A stretch of DNA of 64,000 nt from Bog-532 sp963828445 (GTDB lineage Bacteria > Actinomycetota > Actinomycetes > Streptosporangiales > Streptosporangiaceae): contig CAWHFP010000005.1 in NCBI GenBank assembly GCA_963828445.1, forward strand, positions 251,599 through 315,598. The letters run 5' to 3'. Numbering within the stretch: position 1 is the first letter of the stretch; each line of letters starts with the position of its first letter. The position numbers and the translations under genes are program-made. The notes under the pieces were generated by a model. The model ran no database searches and had not been told where the DNA came from. It saw nothing but the letters and a program-made list of their open reading frames with translations. Of this stretch, positions 53,129 through 64,000 are shown in pieces.

Positions 53129-53584
53129 GTTGTGGACGAGGACGGCGGCAGCGTCGGTATCGACGTAGAAGTCGTGGTCGTTGTTGCCGGGGACGGTGAG
53201 GTCCCACATCCAGCCGGTGGTGACCTCCGGCGCCCAACCGCCCAGCACCGTCGCCGGTCCCCCACTGGGTGTGCGCAGGTGGGTCCCGTAGCGGAGGGCA
53301 CTGGCCTTGATCCAGCGACCGGGGTGTCCGCCGGTGCCCGGGGCCCAGAACAGGTGGTTGCGGGTGGTATCGATGACCGCGGTCCGGCCGGAAGCCCGGA
53401 CTTGCAGGTCGTACAGGTTGGAGTCGTGGTGAACCAGGACCGTGGTGACCGTTTCGGCCTGGGTCTTGCCGGTCTTCGTGTTGGTGGCCAGCACCTTGTC
53501 GCCGGCCTTGAGCTGGCTGATCGGGACCGCGGCTCCCGAAGCGAGCAGCACCTTGGTGCCGGCGGTGAAACTCTCGCCGCCGCA
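53129..53584 (-). other. PT-HINT self-processing domain
   Basis: Starts with Cys in TCGGESFTAGTKVLLASG and ends in AAVLVHN, followed by Cys; DTTRNHLFWAPG supplies the conserved block-B-like T-x-x-H. Such intein-like domains release the C-terminal toxin from RHS/CDI-type proteins. Cleavage is expected after the terminal Asn, at 53129-53131. Confidence 0.85.
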
Positions 53585-56500
53585 GGTGGCGGCCTCGGCT
53601 AGGCCGCCGTCAGCGGCGGCGTCGGCGCCGATGTCGGCGAAGCCGCTGCCGATCAGCACCACGTTGCCGGCGGCAGCCAGGCAGCCGGCCACGGTGGGAT
53701 GGGTGACGCAGGTCGCGATGCTCTGCAGGACCGGGCCGATCAGGGCGGTCAGCGCCGAGGCGGCGACATCCGCGGCGGCCTGGGCGACCTTGGCCAGCGC
53801 GGCCTTGGCCTTTCGGCAGCTGGGGATGTCAGGCGTGGTCGAGCAGGTACCACCGCCCGGGTTGGTCGGCGGACCGGCGGTGCCGCCCGAACCACCCGAG
53901 CCCGAACTCTTGCTGCCGGGCTTCTTCTTGTGGTTGGCCTGGGTCTGCTTTTCCTCGCGTTGCTCCTGGTCGTACTCGCGCTTCAGCTTCTGGTACTCGG
54001 CCTCGTCCTCGGCCACGGTCTTCTCGGCTTCGGCGGCATCGGCCGCCAGGGACTTGGCCGTGGCCGCCTCCTCGGCGGCGGTCCGCACGTCGGCCTCGGC
54101 CCGGTTGTCGGCCGACACCGCCTGGTTGTGGGCGTTGTCGTACTGATGCCACAGCCGTGCGGCCACCTTGTTGAGCGCGTCGGCATGGGCCTTGGCGGCC
54201 AGGTAGGCCTGGTGATCCGCGATGGCCAGCGCCTTGGCCTTTTCGTAGTTGGACACCCGGGTCTCGTACGCGGCGTAGGCGATGTTGTAGTCCGAGATCT
54301 CGGCCTGGGCCTGGCTGACGGCGGCTGAGGCTCCGGTGCTGGCCTGAGCCTGCCCCCCGGAGAACCCCCCGACCGCAATGCACGGCCCGTCGCCGCAGGC
54401 CACGCCAGTGACCCCGAAGCTGCTAGCGCCGGAACTTCCGCCCGATACGATCGCGTTGCTGACTGCCGAGTAGACGCCTGGCGAGGGCTTCGCGGGCGCG
54501 GAGCCGATCTCGCTGTAGGCGGCGTTGGCGGCGCCCTGCGCCTGCTGGTAGGTGGCCAGCGCCTGCTGCTCCTGGGCCTCGGCCTGCTGAGCGGCCTGGG
54601 TGGCCATTTCGGCCTGGCTGCGGATCTGGCTGGCCTCGTTGTTCAGCTCGCTGGCGTAACGGACCGCCGACGAGGCGGTGGCCTCAGCATGGGCGGCGGC
54701 CTCCTTGGCCTGGGCCGCTGCCGTCCGGGCCCGGGCGGCGGCCTCCTTGGCGTCGGCCAGGCGGCCGGCGGCCGCGTTGACCTGAGCCAGGGTGACGGTG
54801 CCGTTGCCCGAGCCACCACCCGACGGGGAGTGGCCGGTGGGGTCGGTGACCGAGACCGGGTTGTCGTCGGCGTAGGCGTAGGGATTGCCGGCCGGCGTGG
54901 TGTCGGCGTTGATGAACCCGCCGGTCGAAGGCTTGTAGAACCGAGCCCCCATGTCGACCTGGCCGGTGGCCGGGTCGGTCCACTGGCCCTGGTAGCCCAG
55001 CTCGACCGTGGGCCCGGTGTGGGCGATCGGGTTACCCCACGGGTCCCAGGTGCTGGAGCTGGCCATCGTGGCGCCGGCCGCGGTGAACGTGCCGGACAGG
55101 TCGTCGTGCTGGTCGTTCAGGGCGAGGGTGCTCGTCCCGCCGGTGGTGTGCACCCCGACGAGGGCGCCCGACGGGTCACGCGAGTACGTGGCCGCGGAGT
55201 CCGACGCGATCTGACTGGTCATCCCGTCGTAGGTGAGCGAGATGGCCGAGCCGCCGTTGGCCTGACTGGAGGCCTGGACCAGCCTGCCCAGGGCATCGTA
55301 GGAGAACGACGAGCCCGCGTCGGTGATCTGCTGCCCGTAGGCGTCCGAGCCGAAGGTCGCGCTGCCGCCCGGGCCCGTCTCGCCGGTCAGGTCCCCGTCG
55401 GCGCTGTAGGAGTAGGTGTTGCTGCCGTCGGAGGTCAGCTCGTCGCGGGCGTCATAGCTGTAGGTGGCGCCATTGTTGCTGGTCAGGTTGCCGTCGTCGT
55501 CGTAGCCGTAGGTTTTGGTGGTGGCCGTACCGCTGGCTGGCGTGGCCGTCCAGGAGGTGAGCCGGTTGGCCTCGTCGTAGCCGTAGGTGTTGGTGACGGA
55601 CCCGGTCCCGCCGCCCGCGGTGGCCAGGCCGGACGTGGTGATCGAGGTGACGTTGTCGTTGTTGTCGTAGCCGTAGCCGATCGCGGCGACCTGGCTGCCG
55701 CCCGCAGTGCTGACCGAGTCGGACGACAGCCGGTGCAGGCCGTCGTAGCCGAAGTTCTGCGTGTCGTTGCCGGCGCCGTAGGAGATCTGGGCCAGTTGGT
55801 CCAGGTTGTTGTAGTGGTAGGTGCCGGTGCTCCCCGAGGCGGCATCGGCGTCGGTGAGCAGCCGTCCGGCGGTGTCGTAGGTGAAGCTGGACGTTCCCGC
55901 GGCGTCGGTGGCCGAGGCGAGTTGGTCGCTGGCGTTGTAGGTGAACGAAGAGACGCCGGCCGCCCCGGAGGCCGACAGCAGCAGGCCACGGTCGTCGTAG
56001 CCGAACAACTCGGAGGTGGCCGGCTGGTAGCCGGCGCTGCCGGAGGTGCCCACGGCGCTGGTCGTGGCGGTCAGCAGCCGCCCGGCCTGGTCATAGGTGA
56101 ACGCCTTGGCTGCGGTGGCTGCGGTCGCGCCGGTCCCGGACTGGCCGGTCAGATCACCCATCGAGTCGTAACTGCTGCTGATCTGCACGCCACCCGGCAA
56201 CTGCTGCTGGACCAGATCCCCGTCGCCGTCGTAGGTATCGGTGGTGGTGGAGTCGGCGGCGCTGCTGTGCGCCGCCGTGGTGGGCTCGGTGATGGTCTGG
56301 GGCAGGCCGAGGGCGTTGTAGCTGGCGTAGCTGGTGTGGCCGTTCCCGTCGGTGAACGAGGTCGGGTCACCGGCCAGGTCGTAGCCGTAGCCGACCGTGA
56401 TGCTGTGCGTGGCCGAGGTCGGCTGGGTCTGCGCGGTGACCATCCCGGTCGCGTCGTAACTGACCGTGGCGGTGTAGCCGCGGAAGTCGGTCAGCGACTT

Positions 56501-59500
56501 GATGTTGCCGTCGTTGTCGTAGACGGCCGAAGCGGTCCGCAGCACCGCGCCGGTGCCGCTCAGGTCCGCGGTCGCGGTCTGCCGCCCGGCCGGGTCGTAG
56601 GTCGCGGTGCTCGCGGTGCCGTCCGGCGCGGTGACCTTGGTCAGGGCACCGTCCAGGTTGTACGTGTAGTTGGTGGTGTTGTTGGCACCGTCGGTGGTGG
56701 AGACCGGCTCGCCGAGGGCGTCATAGGTGGCCTTGGTGGTCACCGAGGCCGGGCTGATCTCCGAGGTCTGATTGCCCGCGTCGTCGTATTTGTACTGTGT
56801 GGTGTAGGCGGCAGAGGTGTTCTGCCGGACCAGTTCGGTGCTGGTGACCTGCTCGCCGAGGTAGTCGTAGGTGGCCTGGGTCTGGGCCCCGGTCGGGTCG
56901 GTGACGCTGGTCTGGTCCCGCCGGTGTCGTAGCCATAGGTCCACACCCCGTTGTCGGGATCGGTCTGGCTGGCCAGGTCGCCGAGCTGGTCGTAGCTGTC
57001 CTGGGTGACATTGCCCAGCGGGTCGGTGGCCTTGGTCTGTTCGCCGAGGCTGTTGTACTTGACGGTGGTCGTGCCGTTGACCGGGCCGCTGGCGCCCGGC
57101 GGGGTGTAGGACGGGTCGGTGGTCGACACCTCGCGACCGTCCTGGTCGTAGGCGGCCTTGCTGACGTTGCCGTCCGGTCGACGGACTCGGCCGGGTCACC
57201 GAACGTGTCGTAGCCGGTGGTCGCGACCGGGTTGGCGGTGACCGGTTGCGCACCGGTGCCGGTCTGCGCTTGCACGGCCGGGCTGGTCACGACGACCGGC
57301 GGCCCGCCTCGTCGTTGGCGATGTGCGTGGTGTTGTGGTCCGGGTCGGTCTCGGAGACATCAGGCCGCGCTGGTCGCGGGTGACGCTGGTGGTGAGGTTG
57401 GTGCCGGCGTCGCTGGTGGTCTGCGACATCTCCTGGCCCAGCGCGTTGTAGGTCGCGCCCGGTTCTGGGTGACCCCACCGCCGGTCAGCGACTGGGCGGT
57501 GACGTCGCCGGCCGGGTCGTAGGTGTTGCTGGCGTGCGGTCCACCCCGGAGGGGTCCGTGGTCTGGGCGACGATCTGGTCGTCGGCGTCGATAGGTGTCG
57601 TTGGTGACCAGGCTGCCGGGGCTGGTCTCGGTGACCCGGTTGCCCGCGGCGTCGTAGCCGTAGCTGGTCAGGTGCGACGCGGTGTGCTGGCCGGGTCGAT
57701 GACGTAGCTGGAGGCGAGCAGGTTGTCGCTGTAGTACGTGTAATTGATCGTGGCGCCCAGCGAGTCGGTGACCGACGCCAGCCGGCCCGCGGGGTCGTAG
57801 GCCCGGGACTCGAGCACCAGATTGTCGGCCGGCGAAGGGTTGGCCGGGTTGCCGGTGTAGCCGTCCAGCGTGGTGGTCAGCAGTTCCCCGCGGCGTCGTA
57901 GCCGAGGCGGTCACCTACCGGCCGGGTCCCTGGCCGTGAGCTCGTCGCCGAGCGCGTCGTAGGTGTAGGAGGTGGCGTTGGTCAGCGCGTCGGCCGAGTC
58001 GCCAGCTGGCCGTGGGAGTTGTAGGTGTCGGTGGTGGTCCGGGACGGATCTCCGCCGGTGGTGTCGCTGACCGTGGTGGTCAGCACGTTGGCGTCGGGGT
58101 CGAAGGTGTAGGTGGTGACCTTCGGTGTGCACCGCGCCGGTCACCCGGTCGGTGACCGGCGGGTCGGTCTCGGTGACCAGCCGGTCCCTGGCCGTCGTAG
58201 GCTGAAGCTGGTGGTCAGGCCGTCCGGGTAACGTGTCCGAGACCTGAGTCTGGCTCAGCTTGCGGCCAAGGTTGTCGTAGGAGTACCTCGTCACCAGGCC
58301 GAGCGGGTCGGTGACCTGCATCACGTCGCCGGCCGAGTCGTAGGCGTAGCTGGTCACCCCGCCGCCCGGGGTGTCACCGAGGCGAGCAGTCCCCCGGGCT
58401 CGGTGCCGCCGCCCACGGCCGCCTCGGTGCCGGTGGTGTAGCTGTAGGTCGTGGTGCAGCCCGACGGGCAGGCCAGGGTGGGCGGAGTGGCCTCGGTGGC
58501 GATCTGGCCGGCGGTGGTGTAGGTGGTCACCGTGTCGTAGGCGGGGTCGGTCGGCGAGGACGAACGGGCGTCCCGCGAATCGGTGGGCTTGTCGTTGCGC
58601 GGGTCCAGCGGGTTGGACAGGTTCTCGTAGTAGGAGGCGTACGAGGTCTGGCAGTTGTTGACCGCGGCGCACGTGGTGGTGGAGGTCACGTTGTTGTGCG
58701 CGTCGTAGGTCATATAGCTGGTGTCGCCGTCGGGGTCGGTGATCGTCAGGCCCGCAGCGCCGAGTCGTAGCCGTAGGAGGTCACCCCGCCGAGCACTCCA
58801 GTGGCCTGCACCAGGGCCCCGCTGGCGTAGGTGTACACGCTGTTGGCCTGACCGGGTCGGTAACGGTGATCGTCTGGGTGTTCAGCGTCGGCAGGGTGAC
58901 CGAGGCGGCGGGCTCAGCGGGTTGGTGGTGCCGGAACTCGGGGCGGTAATCTGGGTGGTCAGCGCGCAGTAGTCGCCGGTGACCTGATCCGGTGTGAGCT
59001 GGCGGGTGTAGAGCGACACGTCGGCGATCGACCCGGTGAAGAACCATCGGGCTGGGACGGCTGGCTGCCGGAGGACCGGTGCCGACGTAGGCGTGTAGCC
59101 GGTCGGCAGGCCACGGCCGGCTTGGTGATCTGCTCGCTGTCGAGCGTCGCGCCGTCCAGGTACAGGGTCGCGGTCTGGCTGAACGCTTCGAGGTCGTGGT
59201 GCCGGGGCTGAGGGTGAGAACCGCCTGATGCCACTGCCTCGTCGACGGCCTTGCCCCGGGCAGATGCCGAACAGGCCCCGTTGACCAGCGTGGTGCCGAT
59301 CTTGGCTTCAGGCAGCCGCCGTGGGCGATCCAATCGACATCGGCTCGCCGCCGTATGCGGCGTGCTGGACGACAGCAGCGTGCCGTTCGCCGTCTGGAAC
59401 CACAGCTCGGCCGACTCGGCCCCGTTGCCGCCGAAGTACCCGCCGGGGATGCTGACCTGCGAGCTGCTGCCGTAAAAGCTGGCGGCGGTGCCGTCGGCGA

Positions 59501-62500
59501 AGCCGGTCGGCCCGGCCACGCCGAGCGTCACGCTGGTGTAGGTCGCCGCGGGCCGCGGGCTGGCCGCGGTGGTGGCGCCGCCCACCAGGTCGTGGGCGAG
59601 CGGGCCGGCGGTGTCGTTGAGCGGCCAGAAGTCCTCGGGCAGAGCTCATGACCGCGTCGTCGTAGGCCGCCGAGGAGGCGCCTGGACCGGGCTGCCGTAG
59701 TCCCAGTGCCGCCCGCGGCGTCGGTCAGCGTGGCGACCCGGTCGTTCACGGTGTCGTAGGTCGCCGAGAGTTCGGTGCGCCGGGCCGGGCTGGTGACTGG
59801 TTCAGCTCGGCGGCCTGATGGTCTCGGCCGCGTACTGCGCGGCGACCGTCCCGATACTGGGCAGCTGGTTCTGGTAGATCGACAGGTCGGCCAGGGACCC
59901 GTTGAAGTACGGCCAGGCGACTGGGCCGAGCAGCCGTCACCGCAGGAGGATCATGAACATGCCCGCGCCGAGTACCGCGTAGTCGCCGGCGGGCAGGCCC
60001 ACGCTCGAGGTCCCGCTGGCCACCTCCCCGCCGTCCAGGTACAGGGCCTGGCCGGGGACCAGCACCGCCTGGTGCCAGGCCCCGTCGTTGACCGCGGCCG
60101 GCGACGACATCGAGGACCATGTAGGGCGGGAAGCTGACGGTCTCGCCGATAGCTGCACCCGTTCAGGTCGCCGTTGCTGCCGATCCACAACAGGGGCAGG
60201 GCGCGTTGGTGGTGCAGCCGGAGCAAGGGTGGACGCCGGGCAGGGACGAGGCGAGGCCCAGCAGCACCCCGGATGCCTGGGTGGTCTTGAACCAGATGCT
60301 CACCGCCAGGTTCTGGGCGGCGCTGCCCAGCACCCGGCCGCTGCCACCGGCTGGATGCATGAGCTGGCCTGGCCGGCGGTCGGGCACCACGCCCCGTCCA
60401 GCGGAATCCAGGAATTGGTCCCGTTGAAGCCGGTGGCGGTCACGCCCGCGACCGGGCCGGCCACGCCGGGCGTGGTGCTGAACTCGGCGGCGGGCGGGTC
60501 CATCGTGGTCAGGTCGTTGATGGGGACCTGGTTGGGCGGCACTCGTGCCGGCGGCGTCGTTCAGCCGGTAGTAGCTGGCCGGGTTGGCGTTCAGCACCGA
60601 GGTCGGGGCGTGCGAGCCGTTGGTGACGTAGCCGTAGGTGGTACACGCGGTGGTGGTCCCGGCGGGCACACCGAGCTGAGCAGGTCCCCGTTGTATCTGT
60701 AGGTCCAGGTCAGCGCGGTGCCCGGCTGGCCGGCGGTGACCGGGTCGGTGGCCACCGTGGCCACATGGGGGTGCGACGCCCCGCTGGGGGTGGACCAGGT
60801 CAGGTGCAGGGCCCGGCCCGAGGTGCGCTGGTGATCGTGGCCAGCGAGCCCGCTGTGTAGCCGAACGTCTCAGCCTGGCCGATGCTGTCGGTGATCTGCG
60901 AAATCAGCCAGGAGGACCCGCTGGCCTGCGCGAAGTGGTAGGTGGTGCCGGTCTGGTCGGTGACCGAGAAGCCGCCGCCGGACACCGCTGACACCACCGC
61001 GTACATGCTCTGCGGCGGCGCGTACCCGCCCGCGGCGTTCTTGGCGAACCGGAGCTGCTGCCCGTCGGCCAGCGTCAGCACCAGGGCCCCCGACCCGTCC
61101 GGGTCCGGGACCAGCGACATGTCCAGCATCGAGGACCAGCCCGCGCCCAGCGCCTGGGAGGTCCGCGGGTCCAGCGAGTTGTAGGTCCGCACGATCGACA
61201 GCGGCGGCCCGACCGTGGCCACGCTGGCGTCGGTGGCCTGCTGGGAGACGTTGCCGGTCCTCGGGTCGATGGTCTTGCCGGAGCCGTTGTAACCGCCGCC
61301 GCCCAGGTCCGAGGTCATGATCGGATTGCCGTCATCGGCCTGGTAGGCGTTGCCGAGCCGGTTGGAGATGGCGGCTGGGCGTTGCCGACCACGAACGAGA
61401 TCGGCGTGGTCCAGGTGGTACCTGAGCCGGTCAGCGACGGGGCGGGACGGCGTCGCTGACGGTGACCGGCCAGTAGTAGGTGGTGCCCCAGGTCAGGGCG
61501 GTGTCGGGGTCCAGCTGTTGCCGTTGCCGCCCACCCAGCCGGACGACTGCAGCACCGTGGCCGTGCTGGCGTTGGGCCCGTTGAGAATCCGGAACGCGTA
61601 GGAGAACGTCGGGCTGGCCGGGTAACCGCCCGGAACGACCGCGGAGGCGCTCAGCTGCGGGTCTGGCTGTTCACGTCGGTGCCGGGCAGCGGCTCCTGCT
61701 CGTTGACCTGCGGCGGGTACTGCTGAATGGTGTAGGGCGCGCAGTACTCGTTCCCGCCCTCGGCCGAGAAGTACCCGCCGGTGGCGTGACCACATCCCAG
61801 CAGATCTCGTACGAGCCGGGCTTCTCCGCCGGGGTGACACTCTCCACCGTCGCGGTCCCGCCGGGGGCCACCGCGGCGTGATCGGCACGTTCGCGCCCGA
61901 GCTCAGCGGAGTCCGGTCCCCGTGGTGTCACCGACGGGAACACCTTCGTGCCCAGCGCGTACCCGCTCCAGGCGCCGGTCCCGTGTTGTCAGCGTCACCG
62001 CGATCCGGCCGGTCTGATCGGCCATCGGCACCGTGTCGAAGGTGGACGCCACGCTGTAGGACGCGTTATCGGTACCGGTGGCGACCAGGTCGGTGTGGGT
62101 CGTGGCCGCGATCAGCGCCGCCGTCCCGGTGGCCGACGGCGATGGTGAGGGCGATAGCGAGGGCGATGGGGATGGGGGGGTGGCCGGGGACGCCGGAACC
62201 GATGACGGCGGCGCCGATGGGGACTGGTGCCGGCGACCGGGGCGACGAGCCGGGCTGGGCCGGACGGGTACCCGGCGTGTGCGTGACCGAGCCGGTCACC
62301 AGATGCCCGGCCGCCCGGCGGGCCGACCCGTGCTCACCAGGGTCCGGCTCCCCACCGGCGGCTGAACCGGGGCCGGGACCGGAGCCCGGTGGCCCTTCGT
62401 CACGTGCGTGAGCCCGCGCGCCCGGGTCGCGGACGCCGGGACGTGGTGGGCCTGCCCGGCCGCGGACCCGGTGCGCTGCGCTGGGCCCTTGGCGTAACCG

Positions 62501-62728
62501 AACATCTTGACCGACGGGCCGCTCCCCGCAGCCGCGGTGGGCGCGGCGAACGCATCCGGGAGGCAGAGGACCGCCGACCACAAAACCACCAAGACAAACG
62601 TCACCGTCCGTAGCCGTCGGCGTGAGCGGGCCGAGCCCACACCCCGCTGCGGAGTGGTCTGGTTCGAGTAACCCGGCATGTGTGACTCCAGGAGGGGCCG
62701 CTGGCTGGTCGGTGACGACGGGACCGGG

Positions 62729-63278
62729 TCAGGACCCGGCGGGCTGAGCGTGCGCGGCCAGGGCGCGGATGGTCTGGCCGATCCGCTCGGCCGCCTGGGC
62801 GGCCGGGACCACCACGGTGTTCGGAGCGGGACGGGCGGGACCCGCGCCTGGCGTCGGTCGGAAGAGGAACCGCTGGTGCGGATCGGCCTTAACGGCCCGG
62901 GACACCGCGGTGGTAAGGCTGCCGGTGGCGATGATGACCCCGCACCGCCGCTCGACCAGCGCGTTGAGCATCGGCCCGGCATCGGTGGACCCGGTGTCGG
63001 GCAGGTAACTCACCATGACGTGGGTGGCTACGGACGCGGACTGCATGGCCGTCCAGACCGGGGCAGCGGAGGTGCCGGGAGCGATGCCGCTGGGACCGGT
63101 CAGCAAGCAGGCTGTGACGTTCAGGTACTGCCGGGCGCGGGGCGGGGGCCGAATGCGGCCATAGGCTCCAGGTGGTGAAACCAGCGGCCACGGCCACGAC
63201 GACGGCCGTGGCCGCCCACAGCCACCGCCGGTACCGGTGCTGGTGCTGGTGCCGGTGCACGATCAGGCCCAACCGCAT
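62729..63278 (-). CDS. Membrane-anchored BMP-like (PBP1 fold) protein (one frameshift)
   Basis: About 182 residues. N-terminal membrane anchor (WLWAATAVVVAVAAGFTTWSLW), then a short domain resembling basic-membrane-protein / periplasmic-binding proteins: CLLTGPSGIAPGTSAAPVWTAMQSAS, GPMLNALVERRCGVIIATGSLTTAVSRAVKADPHQRFLF. It is much shorter than full BMP lipoproteins. ATG 63278. The frame breaks near 63140; removing one base joins APAR to RQYLNVTACLL. It ends 50 nt before the RHS gene on the same strand, so the two may be one operon. Confidence 0.72.
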
Positions 63279-63473
63279 CGGCTCTCCCCGTGGTAACGCT
63301 CTGCGTTTGTCAGCCGGATCGTAAACTGAAAACAACAGTCTCGAACAGGAAAAATAAGTGGAAAACTACCGGAAAAGTTGTGCCGCCATGGCCGAGGTTG
63401 CCCCTGGTCAATGGGGAGGGAAATCGGAGCTGATGTTCCTGATCGTGCCGACTGATCCGGGTAAGGAAACCCT

Positions 63474-64000
63474 GTGACCACAGAAAACGTCGGCCGCCCC
63501 CGCATCACCGTGCTGGGTACCGGCTACCTGGGCACGACTCACGCAGCGTGCCTGGCCGAGCTGGGGTTCGAGGTGCTCGGGGTCGACGTCAACCCGGTGC
63601 GCATCGACAGCCTGAGCCGGGGTGAGTTGCCGTTCCACGAACCGGACCTGGAGCCGCTGCTGCAGGCCGGGCTGAAGTCGGGCCGGCTCTCGTTCTCGAC
63701 CTCGTACGCGGACGCGGCCGCGTTCGGTGATGTGCACTTCATCTGTGTGGGCACGCCGCAGCAGGCGGGCTCCAACGCGGCCGACCTGTCCCAGGTGCAC
63801 GGGTGCGTGGACGAGCTGGCGCCGCGGCTGGACCGGCCCTGCCTGGTGGTGGGCAAGTCCACCGTGCCGGTCGGCACGGCCGCGGGGCTGGCCGCGGCTG
63901 ACCCGGCTGGCTCCGGCCGGTGACGGGGTCGAGCTGGCCTGGAACCCGGAGTTCCTGCGCGAGGGGCACGCGGTCCAGGACACGGTGCGGCCGGACCGGA
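63474..64000 (+). CDS. ugd: UDP-glucose 6-dehydrogenase, partial at window edge (one frameshift)
   Basis: NAD-dependent oxidation of UDP-glucose to UDP-glucuronate for cell-surface polysaccharides. GTG 63474 with AAGGA upstream. N-terminal Rossmann motif ITVLGTGYLGTTHAACLAELGFEVLGVDV, HFICVGTPQ, and VVGKSTVPVGTA. The frame breaks near 63900; one frame on it continues RLAPAGDGVELAWNPEFLREGHAVQD, the family's conserved segment, to the window end. The catalytic Cys and C-terminal domain lie outside the window. Confidence 0.93.

Larger units (their letters stand above)
52721..62679 (-). pseudogene. RHS-repeat polymorphic toxin, heavily frameshifted in its N-terminal half
   Basis: About 3,300 residues if repaired. 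ATG 62679 with a signal peptide (TVTFVLVVLWSAVLCLPDAFA). In order: Pro/Ser linker, RHS N-terminal domain (GNVSQQATDASVATVGPPLSIVRTYNS, about 61.3-60.8 kb), two LamG-like domains (about 60.6-59.0 kb), many YDxxGR/YDxxG RHS repeats (58.8-55.0 kb), RHS core ending GFINADTTPAGNPYAYADDNPVSVTDPTG, an Ala-rich coiled coil (54.8-53.9 kb), PT-HINT domain and deaminase-like toxin. From 52721 to about 56918 the frame is intact. From there to about 62330 at least 20 one-base shifts break it, while the protein sequence continues sensibly across them. Either consensus errors in a repetitive gene or a decayed N-terminus; I favour the first. The toxin overlaps its immunity gene. Confidence 0.85.

Noticed and set aside
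54689..56932. 747-codon plus-strand frame antisense to the RHS repeats
   Set aside because: Its Gly/Val/Arg-rich repetitive product mirrors the RHS repeats; a typical shadow.
56900..62400. Several separate small genes in the RHS region
   Set aside because: The short minus-strand frames join end to end as one RHS/LamG protein when single bases are added or removed, so they are pieces of one gene.

Overview
The window is about 70 percent or more GC, with strongly GC-biased third codon positions, many GTG/TTG starts, ATGA/GTGA gene overlaps and several leaderless-looking starts. With DUF574-type methyltransferases, an RskA-like anti-sigma factor and a PknB-type kinase, this points to a soil or environmental actinomycete (Actinomycetota). 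I cannot name a genus. I saw no tRNA, rRNA, CRISPR array or transposase.

Layout. 1-300: 26-bp tandem repeat. 300-10440: carbohydrate locus with a lipoprotein sugar-binding protein, two MalF/MalG-type permeases, a GH116-type glycosidase and, convergent across a 19-bp-stem terminator, an operon of GH172 (DUF2961) glycosidase, LacI regulator and L-fucose/D-arabinose-type isomerase. Both operons carry the same 14-bp LacI-type operator 2 bp downstream of a predicted -10 box. 10500-14345: MFS transporter and a MarR / ABC-exporter operon. 14342-16690: unknown gene and a repeat-rich intergenic region. 16694-23113: RsbR-S-T signalling module followed by an RsbT/RsbX-type fusion and an RsbU-type phosphatase, with a MarR regulator and a divergent PP2C-like protein. 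23318-29024: class I fumarase, Ser/Thr kinase, and two secreted transglycosylase-like proteins. 29313-43415: CoA transferase and a meta-cleavage aromatic degradation region (acylating acetaldehyde dehydrogenase, hydroxy-oxovalerate aldolase, FAH hydrolase, HIBADH-type dehydrogenase, extradiol dioxygenase, alpha/beta hydrolase, accessory proteins) tied together by four copies of a GntR-type box AAACTG-YATR-CAGTTT. A TetX-like monooxygenase with a divergent TetR sits inside it. 43438-52113: two DUF574 methyltransferases, ECF sigma / anti-sigma pair, a DinB/MDMPI-fold protein, a GH92 mannosidase fused to a beta-propeller, a TMEM175-like channel and a truncated haemoglobin. 52278-62679: polymorphic-toxin locus: a ~3,300-residue RHS protein with LamG-like, RHS, HINT and YwqJ-like deaminase toxin parts, followed by an overlapping SUKH-type immunity gene. 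62729-64000: BMP-like membrane protein and the start of UDP-glucose dehydrogenase.

Sequence quality matters here. At least nine otherwise normal genes contain one isolated 1-nt indel each (near 1620, 24305, 26200, 27380, 32340, 47700, 50110, 63140, 63900), and the N-terminal half of the RHS gene (about 56.9-62.4 kb) has one roughly every 50-150 nt. I read most of these as assembly or consensus errors rather than gene decay, because the encoded protein continues cleanly in the next frame. Genes so affected are annotated across their whole extent and flagged.
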